Origin: Candidatus Scybalocola fimicaballi
GTDB taxonomy: Bacteria > Bacteroidota > Bacteroidia > Bacteroidales > Paludibacteraceae
Assembly (NCBI GenBank): GCA_002317115.1
Contig: DCIP01000110.1
Span: 1 to 17,005 of the forward strand
DNA: 17,005 nucleotides
Reading direction: 5' to 3'
Part shown: positions 7,229 to 15,784 of the stretch, in pieces
Position numbering within the stretch: position 1 is the stretch's first letter
How the letters are laid out: the number at the start of each line of letters is the position of its first letter
Notes under the pieces: generated by a model
Database searches by the model: none
What the model saw: only the letters and a program-made list of their open reading frames with translations
Told to the model about the DNA's origin: nothing
Program-made: the position numbers and the translations under genes

Positions 7229-8560
7229 ATGAAACGAATCACACTTTCAGCCGCAGCATTAATTGCAATGCTTAACGCCACTCCTGAAATCGTGGCACAG
7301 GGCACAGAAAGCACACAGCAGAATGCGACTACCGCACAACAAGACAAAAAAATGAGTTTGTCGCTACAAGACGCTATCAACTACGCTCTTGAGCACAACC
7401 GTCAGTTGAAGAACGCATCTCTTGATGTACAAAAAGCAGAAATGCAACGTTGGCAGACTATCGCCCAGATGTTGCTTAACGTTGACGGTAGCGTCGGCTA
7501 CTATAATATGTTTGGCCAGGAAATGAACCTTGGAGGAATGAAGATGCCAATGAACCCATACATTCAAATGGATTTAAAAGCAACAGCTGGAGTTTCTGCA
7601 CAAGGAATTATCGGAGCTCAGATGCAACGTTTAGCTAAGGAGATTCAAGAAATCAATGTTCAAAAAAGCCAACAGACTACAAAATACCAAGTAGAGTCGA
7701 CATATACAACTATTCTTGCTCTTGAGGAAACAGTTCGTCTGCTTGAGACAAGTGTAGATAATTTAGGAAAAATGAAATCAATGGTTGACAATGCCGTAAA
7801 AGTAGGTGTCGCTGAGCAAAACGATGCTGATCAGATTTCAATCCAGGTAGCATCTATAAAGAACAATGTTAACTCAATAAAAAGATCAATCGAAGCTCTT
7901 TACAACGCTATGATCCTCAATATCGGAGCTGATAGCGACGCTGAAATCACTTTGACTCAGAAATTTGAGGACCTTGTAAACGACGGTACTATTCTTGAAC
8001 TTGCCAATTCAAATCTTGACTTGAACCAGAATCTTGACTATCAGATGCTTACTAAGAGTTCTGAGATCACAAACAAGCAGAAGAAGATGGCTGTTGCGGC
8101 ATTTTTTCCAAGTGTAGGTGTAGCATACAATAATTCAAACAAGCATTATTTTGAGGACGGATCGCTTGACATGTCTGCAAAAAACACTTTCGTAGCTACA
8201 GTTAATGTTCCAATTTTCTCTTCAGGAAAAAGAACATGCGCAGTAAAGGAGGCTAAAATTGCACAGATCGAGCAAGCAAATACAGTAGAAGACACAGAAA
8301 TCGGTCTTAAAATTCAGGAGAAGCAGTTGAAATACAATTTGACTTCTGCATACGAGAACTACATGGTACAGAAAGACAACATCAAAGTGATGGCATCTGT
8401 ATTCGACAGCTATGGAGAAAAATTCAAGTACGGACGTGCGTCAAGTATGGATGTGACAAACTCAAGCTTAAACTTGACTACTGCACAGACAAACTACGTC
8501 AATTCTGTGCTTGAGATGGTAAACGCAAACATCGAGCTAAAGAAGCTCCTTAACAAGTAA
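7229..8560 (+). CDS. TolC-family outer membrane factor of RND efflux system
   Basis: Protein of 443 aa forming the outer membrane exit duct of a tripartite pump. Signal peptide about 1-23 (MKRITLSAAALIAML, cleavage near IVA/Q). Two outer membrane efflux repeats follow: about 47-225, opening with SLQDAINYALEHNRQLKNASLDVQKAE, and about 255-440, with the matching YEKFKYGRASSMDVTNSS-type segment near the end. Long heptad-rich helices without Pro in both halves fit the periplasmic alpha-barrel. A Gln-rich, polar stretch (24-45) lies after the signal peptide. The gene is 24 bp after the TetR gene and 22 bp before the membrane-fusion gene, so it is part of one operon. Substrate cannot be inferred from this subunit. 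Confidence 0.9.
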   Translation: MKRITLSAAALIAMLNATPEIVAQGTESTQQNATTAQQDKKMSLSLQDAINYALEHNRQLKNASLDVQKAEMQRWQTIAQMLLNVDGSVGYYNMFGQEMNLGGMKMPMNPYIQMDLKATAGVSAQGIIGAQMQRLAKEIQEINVQKSQQTTKYQVESTYTTILALEETVRLLETSVDNLGKMKSMVDNAVKVGVAEQNDADQISIQVASIKNNVNSIKRSIEALYNAMILNIGADSDAEITLTQKFEDLVNDGTILELANSNLDLNQNLDYQMLTKSSEITNKQKKMAVAAFFPSVGVAYNNSNKHYFEDGSLDMSAKNTFVATVNVPIFSSGKRTCAVKEAKIAQIEQANTVEDTEIGLKIQEKQLKYNLTSAYENYMVQKDNIKVMASVFDSYGEKFKYGRASSMDVTNSSLNLTTAQTNYVNSVLEMVNANIELKKLLNK

Positions 8561-8582
8561 AAACAAAAAAGATATATAAATT

Positions 8583-9626
8583 ATGTACAGAAAATCACTC
8601 ATTTTCTTAGCAGCCGGCATGATCGCTCTTTCTTCATGTGGCAAAAAAGACAACGCAAAGGCAGAGGGCGACGGTGCTGCTGTTGTCGATTCAGTAGAGG
8701 CTCAGCTTGTACGTACTGGTTTGGTGGAGAAGCGCCAAATCGAGCGTAAGCTTCAGTGTTCAGCTGTTCTTGATGGTTGGGAGACAGTTGCTGTTTCACC
8801 TTCAGTCACAGGTATCATCGAGAAGATCAACAAGGAAATCGGCGACAGAGTAAGCGCAGGTGAGATCGTTGTCCGCATGGATCAGACTCAGCTTAACCAG
8901 GCTAAACTTGCTTATGCTAATATTTCAACTGAGATGCAGCGTATGGAGGCTCTTCTTGCTGGTGGTAACACTACTCAGCAGCAGTATGACGCTTTGAAGC
9001 TTCAGATGGATCAGGCTAAGCAGAACCTTGACTTCCTTCAGAAGAACACTTACTTCAAGGCTGAGCTTTCTGGTGTGATCGCTGAGAAAAACTACGAGAG
9101 CGGTGAGCTTTACAACGGAGCCCGTCCAATCTACTCTATCAAGCAGACTAACGTTCTAAAGGCTTTGGTTGCAATTCCTGAGTCGTATATCCCAGCTATC
9201 AAGAAGGGACAGAAGATGGTGTTCACTTCAGACATCTACCCAGGCAAGGAGTTCACTGGTATCATCGACGTTGTTTACCCAACAGTAGACGCTTCGACAC
9301 ACACATTCCAGGTTAAGGTTAAGTTGGCTAACGGAGCTAACACACTTCGTCCAGGTATGTATGTTAAGACAGTGCTTGGAGTTGGTAAGACAGAGACAAT
9401 GCTTGTTCCTTACATGTCTGTGCTTAAGCTTGTAGGTTCTAACAACCGTTACTTGTTCCTTGCTCAGCCTAATGGTACAGCAAAGAGAGTCGACGTTACT
9501 CTTGGCGACAGATTCGACGACATGGTTGAGATCATCTCAGACGAAGTTAAACCAGGTGATGTTGTAGTAACTTCAGGTCAGGGACGCTTGATTGACGGAA
9601 GCGTCATTAATATCGTTAACGACTAA
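8583..9626 (+). CDS. RND efflux periplasmic adaptor (membrane-fusion) lipoprotein
   Basis: Protein of 347 aa that bridges the inner membrane pump and the outer membrane duct. The N-terminus has a lipoprotein signal with lipobox LSSC (Cys19), so it is likely anchored by lipid. Order of parts: lipoyl half-motif about 70-100 (VSPSVTGIIEKINKEIGD, then GEIVVRMD), a short helical hairpin about 102-155, second lipoyl half about 158-190 (AELSGVIAEKN), beta-barrel about 192-268 with DASTHTFQVKVKL and LRPGMYVK, and membrane-proximal domain to the end (LGDRFDDMVEIISD, GDVVVTSGQGRL). The hairpin, at about 50 residues, is shorter than in AcrA. This section of the operon uses codons such as CTT, CGT and GGT heavily, unlike the flanking regulators, which suggests selection for good expression. 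Confidence 0.92.
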   Translation: MYRKSLIFLAAGMIALSSCGKKDNAKAEGDGAAVVDSVEAQLVRTGLVEKRQIERKLQCSAVLDGWETVAVSPSVTGIIEKINKEIGDRVSAGEIVVRMDQTQLNQAKLAYANISTEMQRMEALLAGGNTTQQQYDALKLQMDQAKQNLDFLQKNTYFKAELSGVIAEKNYESGELYNGARPIYSIKQTNVLKALVAIPESYIPAIKKGQKMVFTSDIYPGKEFTGIIDVVYPTVDASTHTFQVKVKLANGANTLRPGMYVKTVLGVGKTETMLVPYMSVLKLVGSNNRYLFLAQPNGTAKRVDVTLGDRFDDMVEIISDEVKPGDVVVTSGQGRLIDGSVINIVND

Positions 9627-9649
9627 TTAATTAAGCTACTTATTCAGCT

Positions 9650-12600
9650 ATGAGTATATTTAAAACGGCGATTGACAAGCCGATAACAACATCGCTCATC
9701 TTTATTGCGGTGATGGTGTTAGGTATCTTCTCTTTCAAGAAGCTACCTATCGACCAATTCCCTGAGATGGAGCCTCCATTCGTCTGCGTAATGACCGCCT
9801 ACCCTGGAGCCAATGCCAGTGAGGTTGAGACAAACGTGACGAAGGTAATGGAGAATACACTTAACTCTGTGGATGGACTAAAGACATTGACTTCAACAAG
9901 TAAGGATAACATCTCACTTGTTGCCATGGAGTTTGAGTGGGGATCAAAACTTGATGAAGCGGTGAACGATATCCGTTCATTCGTGGACATGGTAAAAGAC
10001 AACTTGCCTGATGGAACAAGTACACCACTAGTTATCAAGTTCTCTACAAGCTCAATGCCTATCATCCAGTATATGATTCAGGCTAAAGAGTCGTATCCAG
10101 GACTTGAGAAATATCTAAACGACGTCGTAGTTCCACAGCTTAACCACGTCGACCAAATCGGTAATATCACATTGAGTGGTGAGCCAGAGCGTCGCATATA
10201 TGTGGATATCGACCAGAACCAGCTTGACGCATACGCAATCTCATTGGAGCAGGTTGGTCAGGCAGTGGCAGGCAACAACCTCAACCTGTCAAGTGGTACT
10301 GTCAAGATGAACAAAGAGCAGTACGCTCTTGAGGTTCGTAGTGAGTATGCGGAAAGTAAAGAGATTGAGAATATCGTCGTTACAACAACTCCTGACGGTA
10401 AGACAATCTACATCCGTGATATCGCCACTGTTAAGGATACAATTAAGGACCTTACTTTGGAAGAGAAGGTTAACGGACAAGACGCCGTTCGTTTGATCGT
10501 AACAAAGCAGACTGGTGGTAACACAGTACAGATCTGTACAGATGTTAAGAAAGAGGTTGAGAAAATCAAGAAAGTTCTTCCTAAAGATGTTCAGTTCAAC
10601 CTACTTTACGACTCTTCAAGAGATATCGTCAACGCGATCAACTCACTTGAGGAATCAATCATGTATGCGTTGGTTTTCGTGGTACTTGTGGTATTGTTCT
10701 TCCTTGGAAAATGGAGAGCCGCAATCATCGTCGGTATCACAATCCCGATCTCATTGCTCGTATCCTTCATCTACTTGTTGGGTGCAGACAGTTCAATCAA
10801 CATCATCTCACTTTGTTCATTGACTATCGCAGTCGGAATGGTGGTGGACGACGCGATTGTGGTGCTTGAGAATATCTCTACTCATATTCAGAGAGGTAGT
10901 TCACCACGTGAGGCATCTATCTATGCGACAAATGAGGTTTGGGTATCCGTTATCGCAACTACACTCGTTATCTGTGCTGTATTCGTTCCGCTTACAATGG
11001 TTACAGGTATCGCAGGTATCTTGTTTAAGGAGCTTGGATGGATCGTGACTATCAGCTGTTGTACATCAACTGCCGTCGCTATCTCACTTACTCCAATGCT
11101 TTGCTCGAAATTGTTGAAGAACAAGCCTGTTCATATTGAGAATGGAAAACTAATTGAGGAAGAGGTTAAAGACAACTGGTACCAGAGAACAGTTGTAAGA
11201 GCTCTTGATAAGGTTGACGCCTTCTACGCAAACGTTCTTCGTTGGTGTTTGACTCACAAGAAGTTCACAATGCTTGGTGCTGTCGCATTCTTCGTGATCT
11301 CACTTATTCCGATGATGACAGGAATGATCGGTACAAACTTTATCTCAAACCAGGATAACGGACGTGTTGTAGTAAACGTTGAGTTGCAGCAAGGTAACCG
11401 AGTTGAGGAGACAGCTAAGATTGCACGTAAGATCGAGCATGATTTTGAGGCCGCATTCCCTGAAGAGATCCGATTGATCAACACAACTTGTGGATCAAAT
11501 GACGAGGCTGGACTTGGAGCATTGTTTACATCGACAACAAACAACAAGATTCAGATGCGTGTGATCTGTACTCGTAAGGCAGAGCGTTCCGTAACTATCG
11601 ACGAGATTGCAGAGAAGCTACGTCAGATTCTTAACAAGTATCCAGAGATCATCACATACAAGGCAGAAAACCAAGGAGGATTCGGTGGTCAGGGAGGTCA
11701 GACTGTAGATATCGAAATCTACGGATATGAGTTCGACGCTACTAGCCAATACGCATACTCGCTAAAAGACCAAATTGAAAAGAATGTGGCTGGAGCCCGT
11801 GACGTTGATATCAGCCGTGAGAAAGACCGTCCAGAGTTGAAAATCATCGTCGACAAGGAGAAAGCTTCTAAGCTTGGTCTTAATTCAGCAACAATATCTT
11901 CATACGTACGTAACCGTGTCAATGGTATGAATGCCGGACTTCTTAAGGAAGACGGTGATGAGTATGACATCCTAGTTCGTTTGAAGGAGGAGAACCGTAA
12001 CTCACTATCATTGATCAACGACCTTTCTATCCCAACTATGATGGGAAGAGTTAAGCTAAGCGAAATCGCCAAAGTTGAGGAGTTCTGGTCACCACCACAG
12101 ATTGAGCGTAAGAGCCGTCAGCGTTGTTTGACTATGAAGATCACTCCATTCAACACTTCACTAGGAGAACTAGCTGTTGAAATCCAGAAATTGGTCGACA
12201 AATCAGAAATTCCAGCTGGATGTTCTGTCATGTTGTCTGGAGCATACGAGGATCAGCAGGAATCATTCGCCGACATGGGTATGCTATTGGCACTAATCGT
12301 GTTCCTTGTATATGTGGTTATGGCATCTCAGTTTGAGTCTCTTGCTAAGCCATTCATGATCATGATGGCCGTACCGTTCGCGATTTCAGGAACAATCATC
12401 GCATTGCTTGTGACAAACACATACTTGGATATGATCGGTATGCTTGGTATCATCATGTTGGTGGGTATCGTAGTAAAGAACGGTATTGTGCTCGTGGACT
12501 ATATCGACTTGATGCGAGACCGTGGTTATGAGCTTAACGAAGCCATCGCATTGTCAGGTCAGAGCCGTCTACGTCCGGTATTGATGACTGCCGCAACAAC

Positions 12601-12916
12601 AGTGTTGGGTATGATTCCAATGACATTGAGTAAGGCTGAAGGATCAGAGATGTGGGTGTCTATGGGTATCGTCGTAATCGGTGGTATTTGTGTGTCAACA
12701 TTGGTAACACTAATCGTTGTGCCTGTGCTTTACGGTATCATGAGCCGCCATGGAGAGCGTGACCTTCAGAAGGAGGTACGTAATCAGTTCATCTTTATGG
12801 ACATCGACGTCAACAAGGACGAGATCGCCGGACCAAACACAAAACCAGTAAAAGGTTCTGTTAAAAGAGGTGAGGGTGGATTCTCAGATGAAGATGAGCC
12901 AGTACGTATAGGTTAA
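9650..12916 (+). CDS. RND-family proton-driven efflux pump (HAE1/AcrB type)
   Basis: Inner membrane pump of 1088 aa that trades protons for drugs or other hydrophobic substrates. The N-terminus is typical (IDKPITTSLIFIAVMVLG, then LPIDQFPEMEPP and YPGANASEVE). The proton relay is intact: D400/D401 in GMVVDDAIVVLEN (TM4) and K943 in GIVVKNGIVLVDY (TM10). Twelve membrane segments are visible: TM1 at about 12-29, TM2-6 between 337 and 485, TM7 near 540-557, TM8-12 between 875 and 1030. Two large periplasmic loops lie between TM1/TM2 and TM7/TM8. The cytoplasmic tail from about 1031 is long (near 58 residues), polar and acidic at the end (GGFSDEDEPVRIG). Acidic residues in TM4 fit HAE rather than heavy-metal (HME) pumps, but the class call is from memory of motifs. 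It is followed 18 bp later by a PII-like gene. Confidence 0.94.
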   Translation: MSIFKTAIDKPITTSLIFIAVMVLGIFSFKKLPIDQFPEMEPPFVCVMTAYPGANASEVETNVTKVMENTLNSVDGLKTLTSTSKDNISLVAMEFEWGSKLDEAVNDIRSFVDMVKDNLPDGTSTPLVIKFSTSSMPIIQYMIQAKESYPGLEKYLNDVVVPQLNHVDQIGNITLSGEPERRIYVDIDQNQLDAYAISLEQVGQAVAGNNLNLSSGTVKMNKEQYALEVRSEYAESKEIENIVVTTTPDGKTIYIRDIATVKDTIKDLTLEEKVNGQDAVRLIVTKQTGGNTVQICTDVKKEVEKIKKVLPKDVQFNLLYDSSRDIVNAINSLEESIMYALVFVVLVVLFFLGKWRAAIIVGITIPISLLVSFIYLLGADSSINIISLCSLTIAVGMVVDDAIVVLENISTHIQRGSSPREASIYATNEVWVSVIATTLVICAVFVPLTMVTGIAGILFKELGWIVTISCCTSTAVAISLTPMLCSKLLKNKPVHIENGKLIEEEVKDNWYQRTVVRALDKVDAFYANVLRWCLTHKKFTMLGAVAFFVISLIPMMTGMIGTNFISNQDNGRVVVNVELQQGNRVEETAKIARKIEHDFEAAFPEEIRLINTTCGSNDEAGLGALFTSTTNNKIQMRVICTRKAERSVTIDEIAEKLRQILNKYPEIITYKAENQGGFGGQGGQTVDIEIYGYEFDATSQYAYSLKDQIEKNVAGARDVDISREKDRPELKIIVDKEKASKLGLNSATISSYVRNRVNGMNAGLLKEDGDEYDILVRLKEENRNSLSLINDLSIPTMMGRVKLSEIAKVEEFWSPPQIERKSRQRCLTMKITPFNTSLGELAVEIQKLVDKSEIPAGCSVMLSGAYEDQQESFADMGMLLALIVFLVYVVMASQFESLAKPFMIMMAVPFAISGTIIALLVTNTYLDMIGMLGIIMLVGIVVKNGIVLVDYIDLMRDRGYELNEAIALSGQSRLRPVLMTAATTVLGMIPMTLSKAEGSEMWVSMGIVVIGGICVSTLVTLIVVPVLYGIMSRHGERDLQKEVRNQFIFMDIDVNKDEIAGPNTKPVKGSVKRGEGGFSDEDEPVRIG

Positions 12917-12934
12917 ACGAAAATTGAGAAAAAC

Positions 12935-13228
12935 ATGAAATCAGTATTCATAGTATTCAATCAGGCTAACACTGAAAAAGTGGAGTATGTGTTGGACACT
13001 CTCAACATCAATGGTTTCACATTGTTTGAGCAGGTTCAGGGTCGAGGCACTTACGGAGGTAACCCTCACCGTGGTTCACACACATGGCCAGATATGAACT
13101 CAGCCATCATGACAGTGGTGGAAGACGATCGCGTCGACGAGTTGCTTACTCTGATCAAGAAGCTCGACAAGAGAAGCGAGGAACTTGGTGTGAGAGCATT
13201 CGTTTGGAACATCGAACGTACTATCTAA
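12935..13228 (+). CDS. PII-like small protein encoded with the RND pump
   Basis: Protein of 97 aa with the pattern of a ferredoxin-like PII fold: strand MKSVFIVFN, helix TEKVEYVLDTLNI, strand GFTLFEQVQGRG, a loop with GNPHRGSHTWPDM, strand SAIMTVVEDD, helix VDELLTLIKKL, ending in strand GVRAFVWNIERTI. It lacks the tyrosine-containing T-loop signature of classical GlnB/GlnK, so nitrogen signalling is unlikely. PII-like proteins next to RND pumps (the DUF3240 group beside Cus/Czc-type pumps, for example) are known, and this looks like a Bacteroidetes member of such a group. His45, His49 and Trp51 in the loop are possible ligand contacts. It is the last gene of the operon, 18 bp after the pump, and is followed by a terminator. 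The function is inferred only. Confidence 0.75.
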   Translation: MKSVFIVFNQANTEKVEYVLDTLNINGFTLFEQVQGRGTYGGNPHRGSHTWPDMNSAIMTVVEDDRVDELLTLIKKLDKRSEELGVRAFVWNIERTI

Positions 13229-13239
13229 TGTAAAACAAT

Positions 13240-13272
13240 GCAGGTGGGCTTCTGCAGTCCACCTGCTTTATT
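13240..13272 (+). terminator. Terminator of the efflux operon
   Basis: GCAGGTGG (13240-13247) pairs with CCACCTGC (13259-13266). The stem extends by three pairs (one G-U) to 11 bp with a 5-nt loop, and is followed by TTTATT. It is 11 bp after the PII-like stop and 20 bp before the AraC-type start. Confidence 0.85.
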
Positions 13273-13286
13273 AAAGCCTTGGGAGT

Positions 13287-14150
13287 ATGAAAAACAACGA
13301 AGATTTGGAAATTGTCTTTAAGAAGATAAGTTCAGAAAACCTTCATTTGGTTGAAGATCTGTCGTCGGAAATATCGAAGAATATGTATTATCTCTTCATT
13401 TGCGACAATGGACGATTGAGGATAATGATCGAGGGCGTTTCTTTTGAACTTTTCAAAGGTGATGTCTGCATCTATACGCCGGGAAGAAACGTCTCTTTGA
13501 TAGACTATTCCCACGACTTGAGCGGACTACTTTTGGGATCTTCAGACGACCGACTACAACGTACAATCTATTCAGTATTCAACGTTGAAAAACTAATCTA
13601 TCTTCGTTCCAACCCTACCCTACATTTAGCTCAAGACCAGCTCAATACATTATCGCAGTTTGTTAAAAGTGCTATTGAAGTATTCAAGGAGACGACACAG
13701 TCGGAAACAGAATACACAAGAAAGTTGAAAGACTCCCTTGTCAATTCTGTCTGCTACTATATACTCCACCTTTACAGCATCTACAGAAGCGAAGCTGAAA
13801 ATAAGAACGATTCATTCAACAGAAGCTCAGACATTCTGAAACGCTTCTTAGTGCTTCTTTTCCATAATTATATAAAAGAGAGAAGTGTGGAGTTTTACGC
13901 GTCGCAAATCGGTCTTTCTAAACGATATTTCTCTACGATGATCAAAAGTGAGAGCGGCAAGACTCCTAAGCAGTGGATTGAGCAAGTAGTGATTGAAGAG
14001 ATCAAACATTATCTTTCAAACCCCAATATGCCAATCAAGGAGATCGCATTCCACTTCAACTTTACAAGTCAGAGTTTCTTCGGAAAATTCTTCAAGGAAA
14101 GCGTTGGTATTTCTCCTAAGGAATACAGACAAAACATATTGAAGAAATGA
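13287..14150 (+). CDS. AraC-family transcriptional regulator
   Basis: Protein of 287 aa. The C-terminal DNA-binding domain (about 185-285) has two helix-turn-helix units: VEFYASQIGLSKRYFSTMIKS (about 201-221) and IKEIAFHFNFTSQSFFGKFFK (250-270). It closes with GISPKEYRQ, the usual end of AraC domains. The N-terminal 180 residues look like a cupin-type sensor (LFKGDVCIYTPGRNVSLI near 55-72, a beta-rich patch) followed by helices. The likely ligand is not visible. Start ATG 13287 is preceded by GGGAG, a ribosome-binding-like site that is not typical for this phylum. The gene begins just after the efflux operon terminator and no separate consensus promoter was found, so expression may come from read-through or a weak promoter. 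Its regulon is unknown; the neighbouring pump is a candidate. Confidence 0.88.
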   Translation: MKNNEDLEIVFKKISSENLHLVEDLSSEISKNMYYLFICDNGRLRIMIEGVSFELFKGDVCIYTPGRNVSLIDYSHDLSGLLLGSSDDRLQRTIYSVFNVEKLIYLRSNPTLHLAQDQLNTLSQFVKSAIEVFKETTQSETEYTRKLKDSLVNSVCYYILHLYSIYRSEAENKNDSFNRSSDILKRFLVLLFHNYIKERSVEFYASQIGLSKRYFSTMIKSESGKTPKQWIEQVVIEEIKHYLSNPNMPIKEIAFHFNFTSQSFFGKFFKESVGISPKEYRQNILKK

Positions 14151-14174
14151 CGAAAACGAAGACGAAAACGAAAA
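14151..14174 (+). repeat. Hexamer tandem repeat CGAAAA/CGAAGA, four units
   Basis: Directly after the AraC stop codon are four units: CGAAAA, CGAAGA, CGAAAA, CGAAAA, then the terminator stem begins at 14176. On the opposite strand the repeat is T-rich and gives the T tract for minus-strand termination. Confidence 0.85.
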
Positions 14175-14175
14175 C

Positions 14176-14217
14176 AAATAGCCTTGACAGAGATTCTGTC
14201 AAGGCTATTTTGTTTAT
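14176..14217. terminator. Bidirectional terminator between convergent genes
   Basis: A perfect 15-bp stem (14176-14190 with 14196-14210) has a 5-nt loop AGATT. T-rich tracts follow on both strands (14208-14217 on plus, the hexamer repeat on minus). It ends both the AraC gene and the convergent outer membrane protein gene, whose stop codon is at 14232. Confidence 0.92.
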
Positions 14218-14231
14218 TCTTTCATCATTTA

Positions 14232-15665
14232 TTATTCCATTATTTCTGTAGAGCCAGAAGCATTACCTCCCTTAGTTCCCTTTGATTTAGCTTTATCCTT
14301 TTTCTTCTGGTACTTCTTGCTTGGATGATCCCACTTACGAGGCGAATAGTAGCGATTGCGCTCTCCCTGAATCTTCTCCTCTGTGTAATCCTCCTTACGC
14401 TTGAACGGATTCTTCAAACGTTTGAACGGATTGCTCTTCAAACGTGAGCCAAAATCTGGAATTGTGAATCCGATACCCATTTCCACATTCTCAAACTTAT
14501 TCAAATGAGCCTTCACTCTACCCACTCCATACCAATGTTCGCTGAAATAGTATTTTGTAGTGAGTTTCTGATACATCAAATTCTCTAATTTGTAATTCTC
14601 ATTCTCATTTCCTAAATCGTCTTCCTCAGGCACCTTCCATGGTTTGTAGACATAGAATCCCCAATCAAGTCCGACCAAAAAATGATAGAAAGTTATATCA
14701 TTTGACAAACCGACTCCGACACGATGCTTATTCTTGTACCTGTCTTCATCTATGAAATTATATCGACGGTTGATCTCCCTGTCTTTTCCATCATAGATAC
14801 TATTGAAGAAATAATCGGAGAACAAACCGATTCTATATGCATTTGAAAGCGGCAGAACTGCACGTGCACAGAAGCTTCCGTCTGGATAGTAGTGGCTTCC
14901 ATCATTCTCGTCAAGCTGGTTGACACCTCCCGTAAGTTCAAACTCCAAAGCAAGAATCTTCGGTTTCTTCTCTGCTTGATTTCTCATTGGAAGCGCCCAT
15001 ACATTGGGAGTATAGCGTGCTCCAAGATAGACATCCCAGATAGCTTTGCTCTCAGCACTTCTATTGATAGCGAACGAACTCATAAGGAATGCGTCACCAC
15101 CAAAAGCGATCTCCCACTGATACAACTTGCGTCCGTAAGTTCGTCCGAGACGGATATTAAAATCCAAACCACCATTATACAAACCTACCACATTGCGCGA
15201 CAAGACAGTAAAAGCATCGGTAGTCTGCCAATTATCTTTCTTAAACAACTCAACCGGATACAAAGCGAATCCAGAACCGAGTTTCAAATTAGCGGCAAAA
15301 CGAGGAGTATGCACAAACGGCCACTTGAAATAAGCGTAAGTAGCAACCGTCCATTCTGCTAATTCACCATCTTTAATCTGAGGAGCAACACTGTCCGGGA
15401 ACATCGTATAGAACGGCGTAACAGCAAAACCGACGCTTGGGAATTTCCATGTGTAGTCTTGATTCCAGTCGCCAAGCAAAGGAAGTTCAACAGCGTATTC
15501 AGATGCGAAAGTCCAATCATTCTTCTCTCCGAGGAAGTCCTTGCCGACCATAAGATCATTGGAGAATTTGAAAATCATATTCTTCTGGGAAAATACGTCA
15601 ACATTGCACGACACCAATAAGGCCGCCGCGACGTATAATTTCATTATAGAAGAATTGTTTTTCAT
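14232..15665 (-). CDS. Outer membrane beta-barrel protein, acyloxyacyl hydrolase/PagL-like but motif-deficient
   Basis: Protein of 477 aa. Signal peptide is about 1-26 (cleavage near VFS/QKN), though LVSC at 17-20 also resembles a lipobox. The body (27-405) shows alternating aromatic and polar strands. The C-terminal strands YQKLTTKYYFSEHWYG and VKAHLNKFENVEMGIGF match Bacteroidetes lipid A deacylase-like (acyloxyacyl hydrolase) proteins as I remember them. The conserved catalytic motif of that family, roughly HFSNG or HYSNG, would align near FLMSSFAINRS (193-203), and there the His is missing. So it is probably a non-catalytic relative. Residues 406-477 form a highly basic tail, with KSNPFKRLKNPFKRK and KKYQKKKDKAKSKG, odd for a barrel. 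Alternative start ATG is at 15644. A -7 element (15707-15700) is present. The family call is tentative. Confidence 0.6.
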   Translation of the reverse strand: MKNNSSIMKLYVAAALLVSCNVDVFSQKNMIFKFSNDLMVGKDFLGEKNDWTFASEYAVELPLLGDWNQDYTWKFPSVGFAVTPFYTMFPDSVAPQIKDGELAEWTVATYAYFKWPFVHTPRFAANLKLGSGFALYPVELFKKDNWQTTDAFTVLSRNVVGLYNGGLDFNIRLGRTYGRKLYQWEIAFGGDAFLMSSFAINRSAESKAIWDVYLGARYTPNVWALPMRNQAEKKPKILALEFELTGGVNQLDENDGSHYYPDGSFCARAVLPLSNAYRIGLFSDYFFNSIYDGKDREINRRYNFIDEDRYKNKHRVGVGLSNDITFYHFLVGLDWGFYVYKPWKVPEEDDLGNENENYKLENLMYQKLTTKYYFSEHWYGVGRVKAHLNKFENVEMGIGFTIPDFGSRLKSNPFKRLKNPFKRKEDYTEEKIQGERNRYYSPRKWDHPSKKYQKKKDKAKSKGTKGGNASGSTEIME

Positions 15666-15699
15666 TAGTACCCTATATTATGCATAGTGATTTACGATG

Positions 15700-15707
15700 C
15701 AAATATA
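15700..15707 (-). promoter_or_regulatory. Candidate -7 element of the PagL-like gene
   Basis: The minus strand reads TATATTTG at 15707-15700, a match to TAnnTTTG. No convincing TTTG lies 19-20 nt upstream (nearest TTTG is only 11 nt away), so the call rests on the -7 element and position alone. Confidence 0.45.
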
Positions 15708-15751
15708 AAAAATAATTTCAAATTTTAGATAGTATACCAAATAATAAGGAC

Positions 15752-15759
15752 TATTTTTG
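15752..15759 (+). promoter_or_regulatory. Candidate -7 element of pncC
   Basis: TATTTTTG at 15752-15759 matches TAnnTTTG; no clear -33 element was found. Transcription would start near 15766, almost at the first in-frame ATG (15767), which favours the next ATG at 15785. Confidence 0.5.
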
Positions 15760-15784
15760 CAATATAATGAAAACGAATAAGAGA

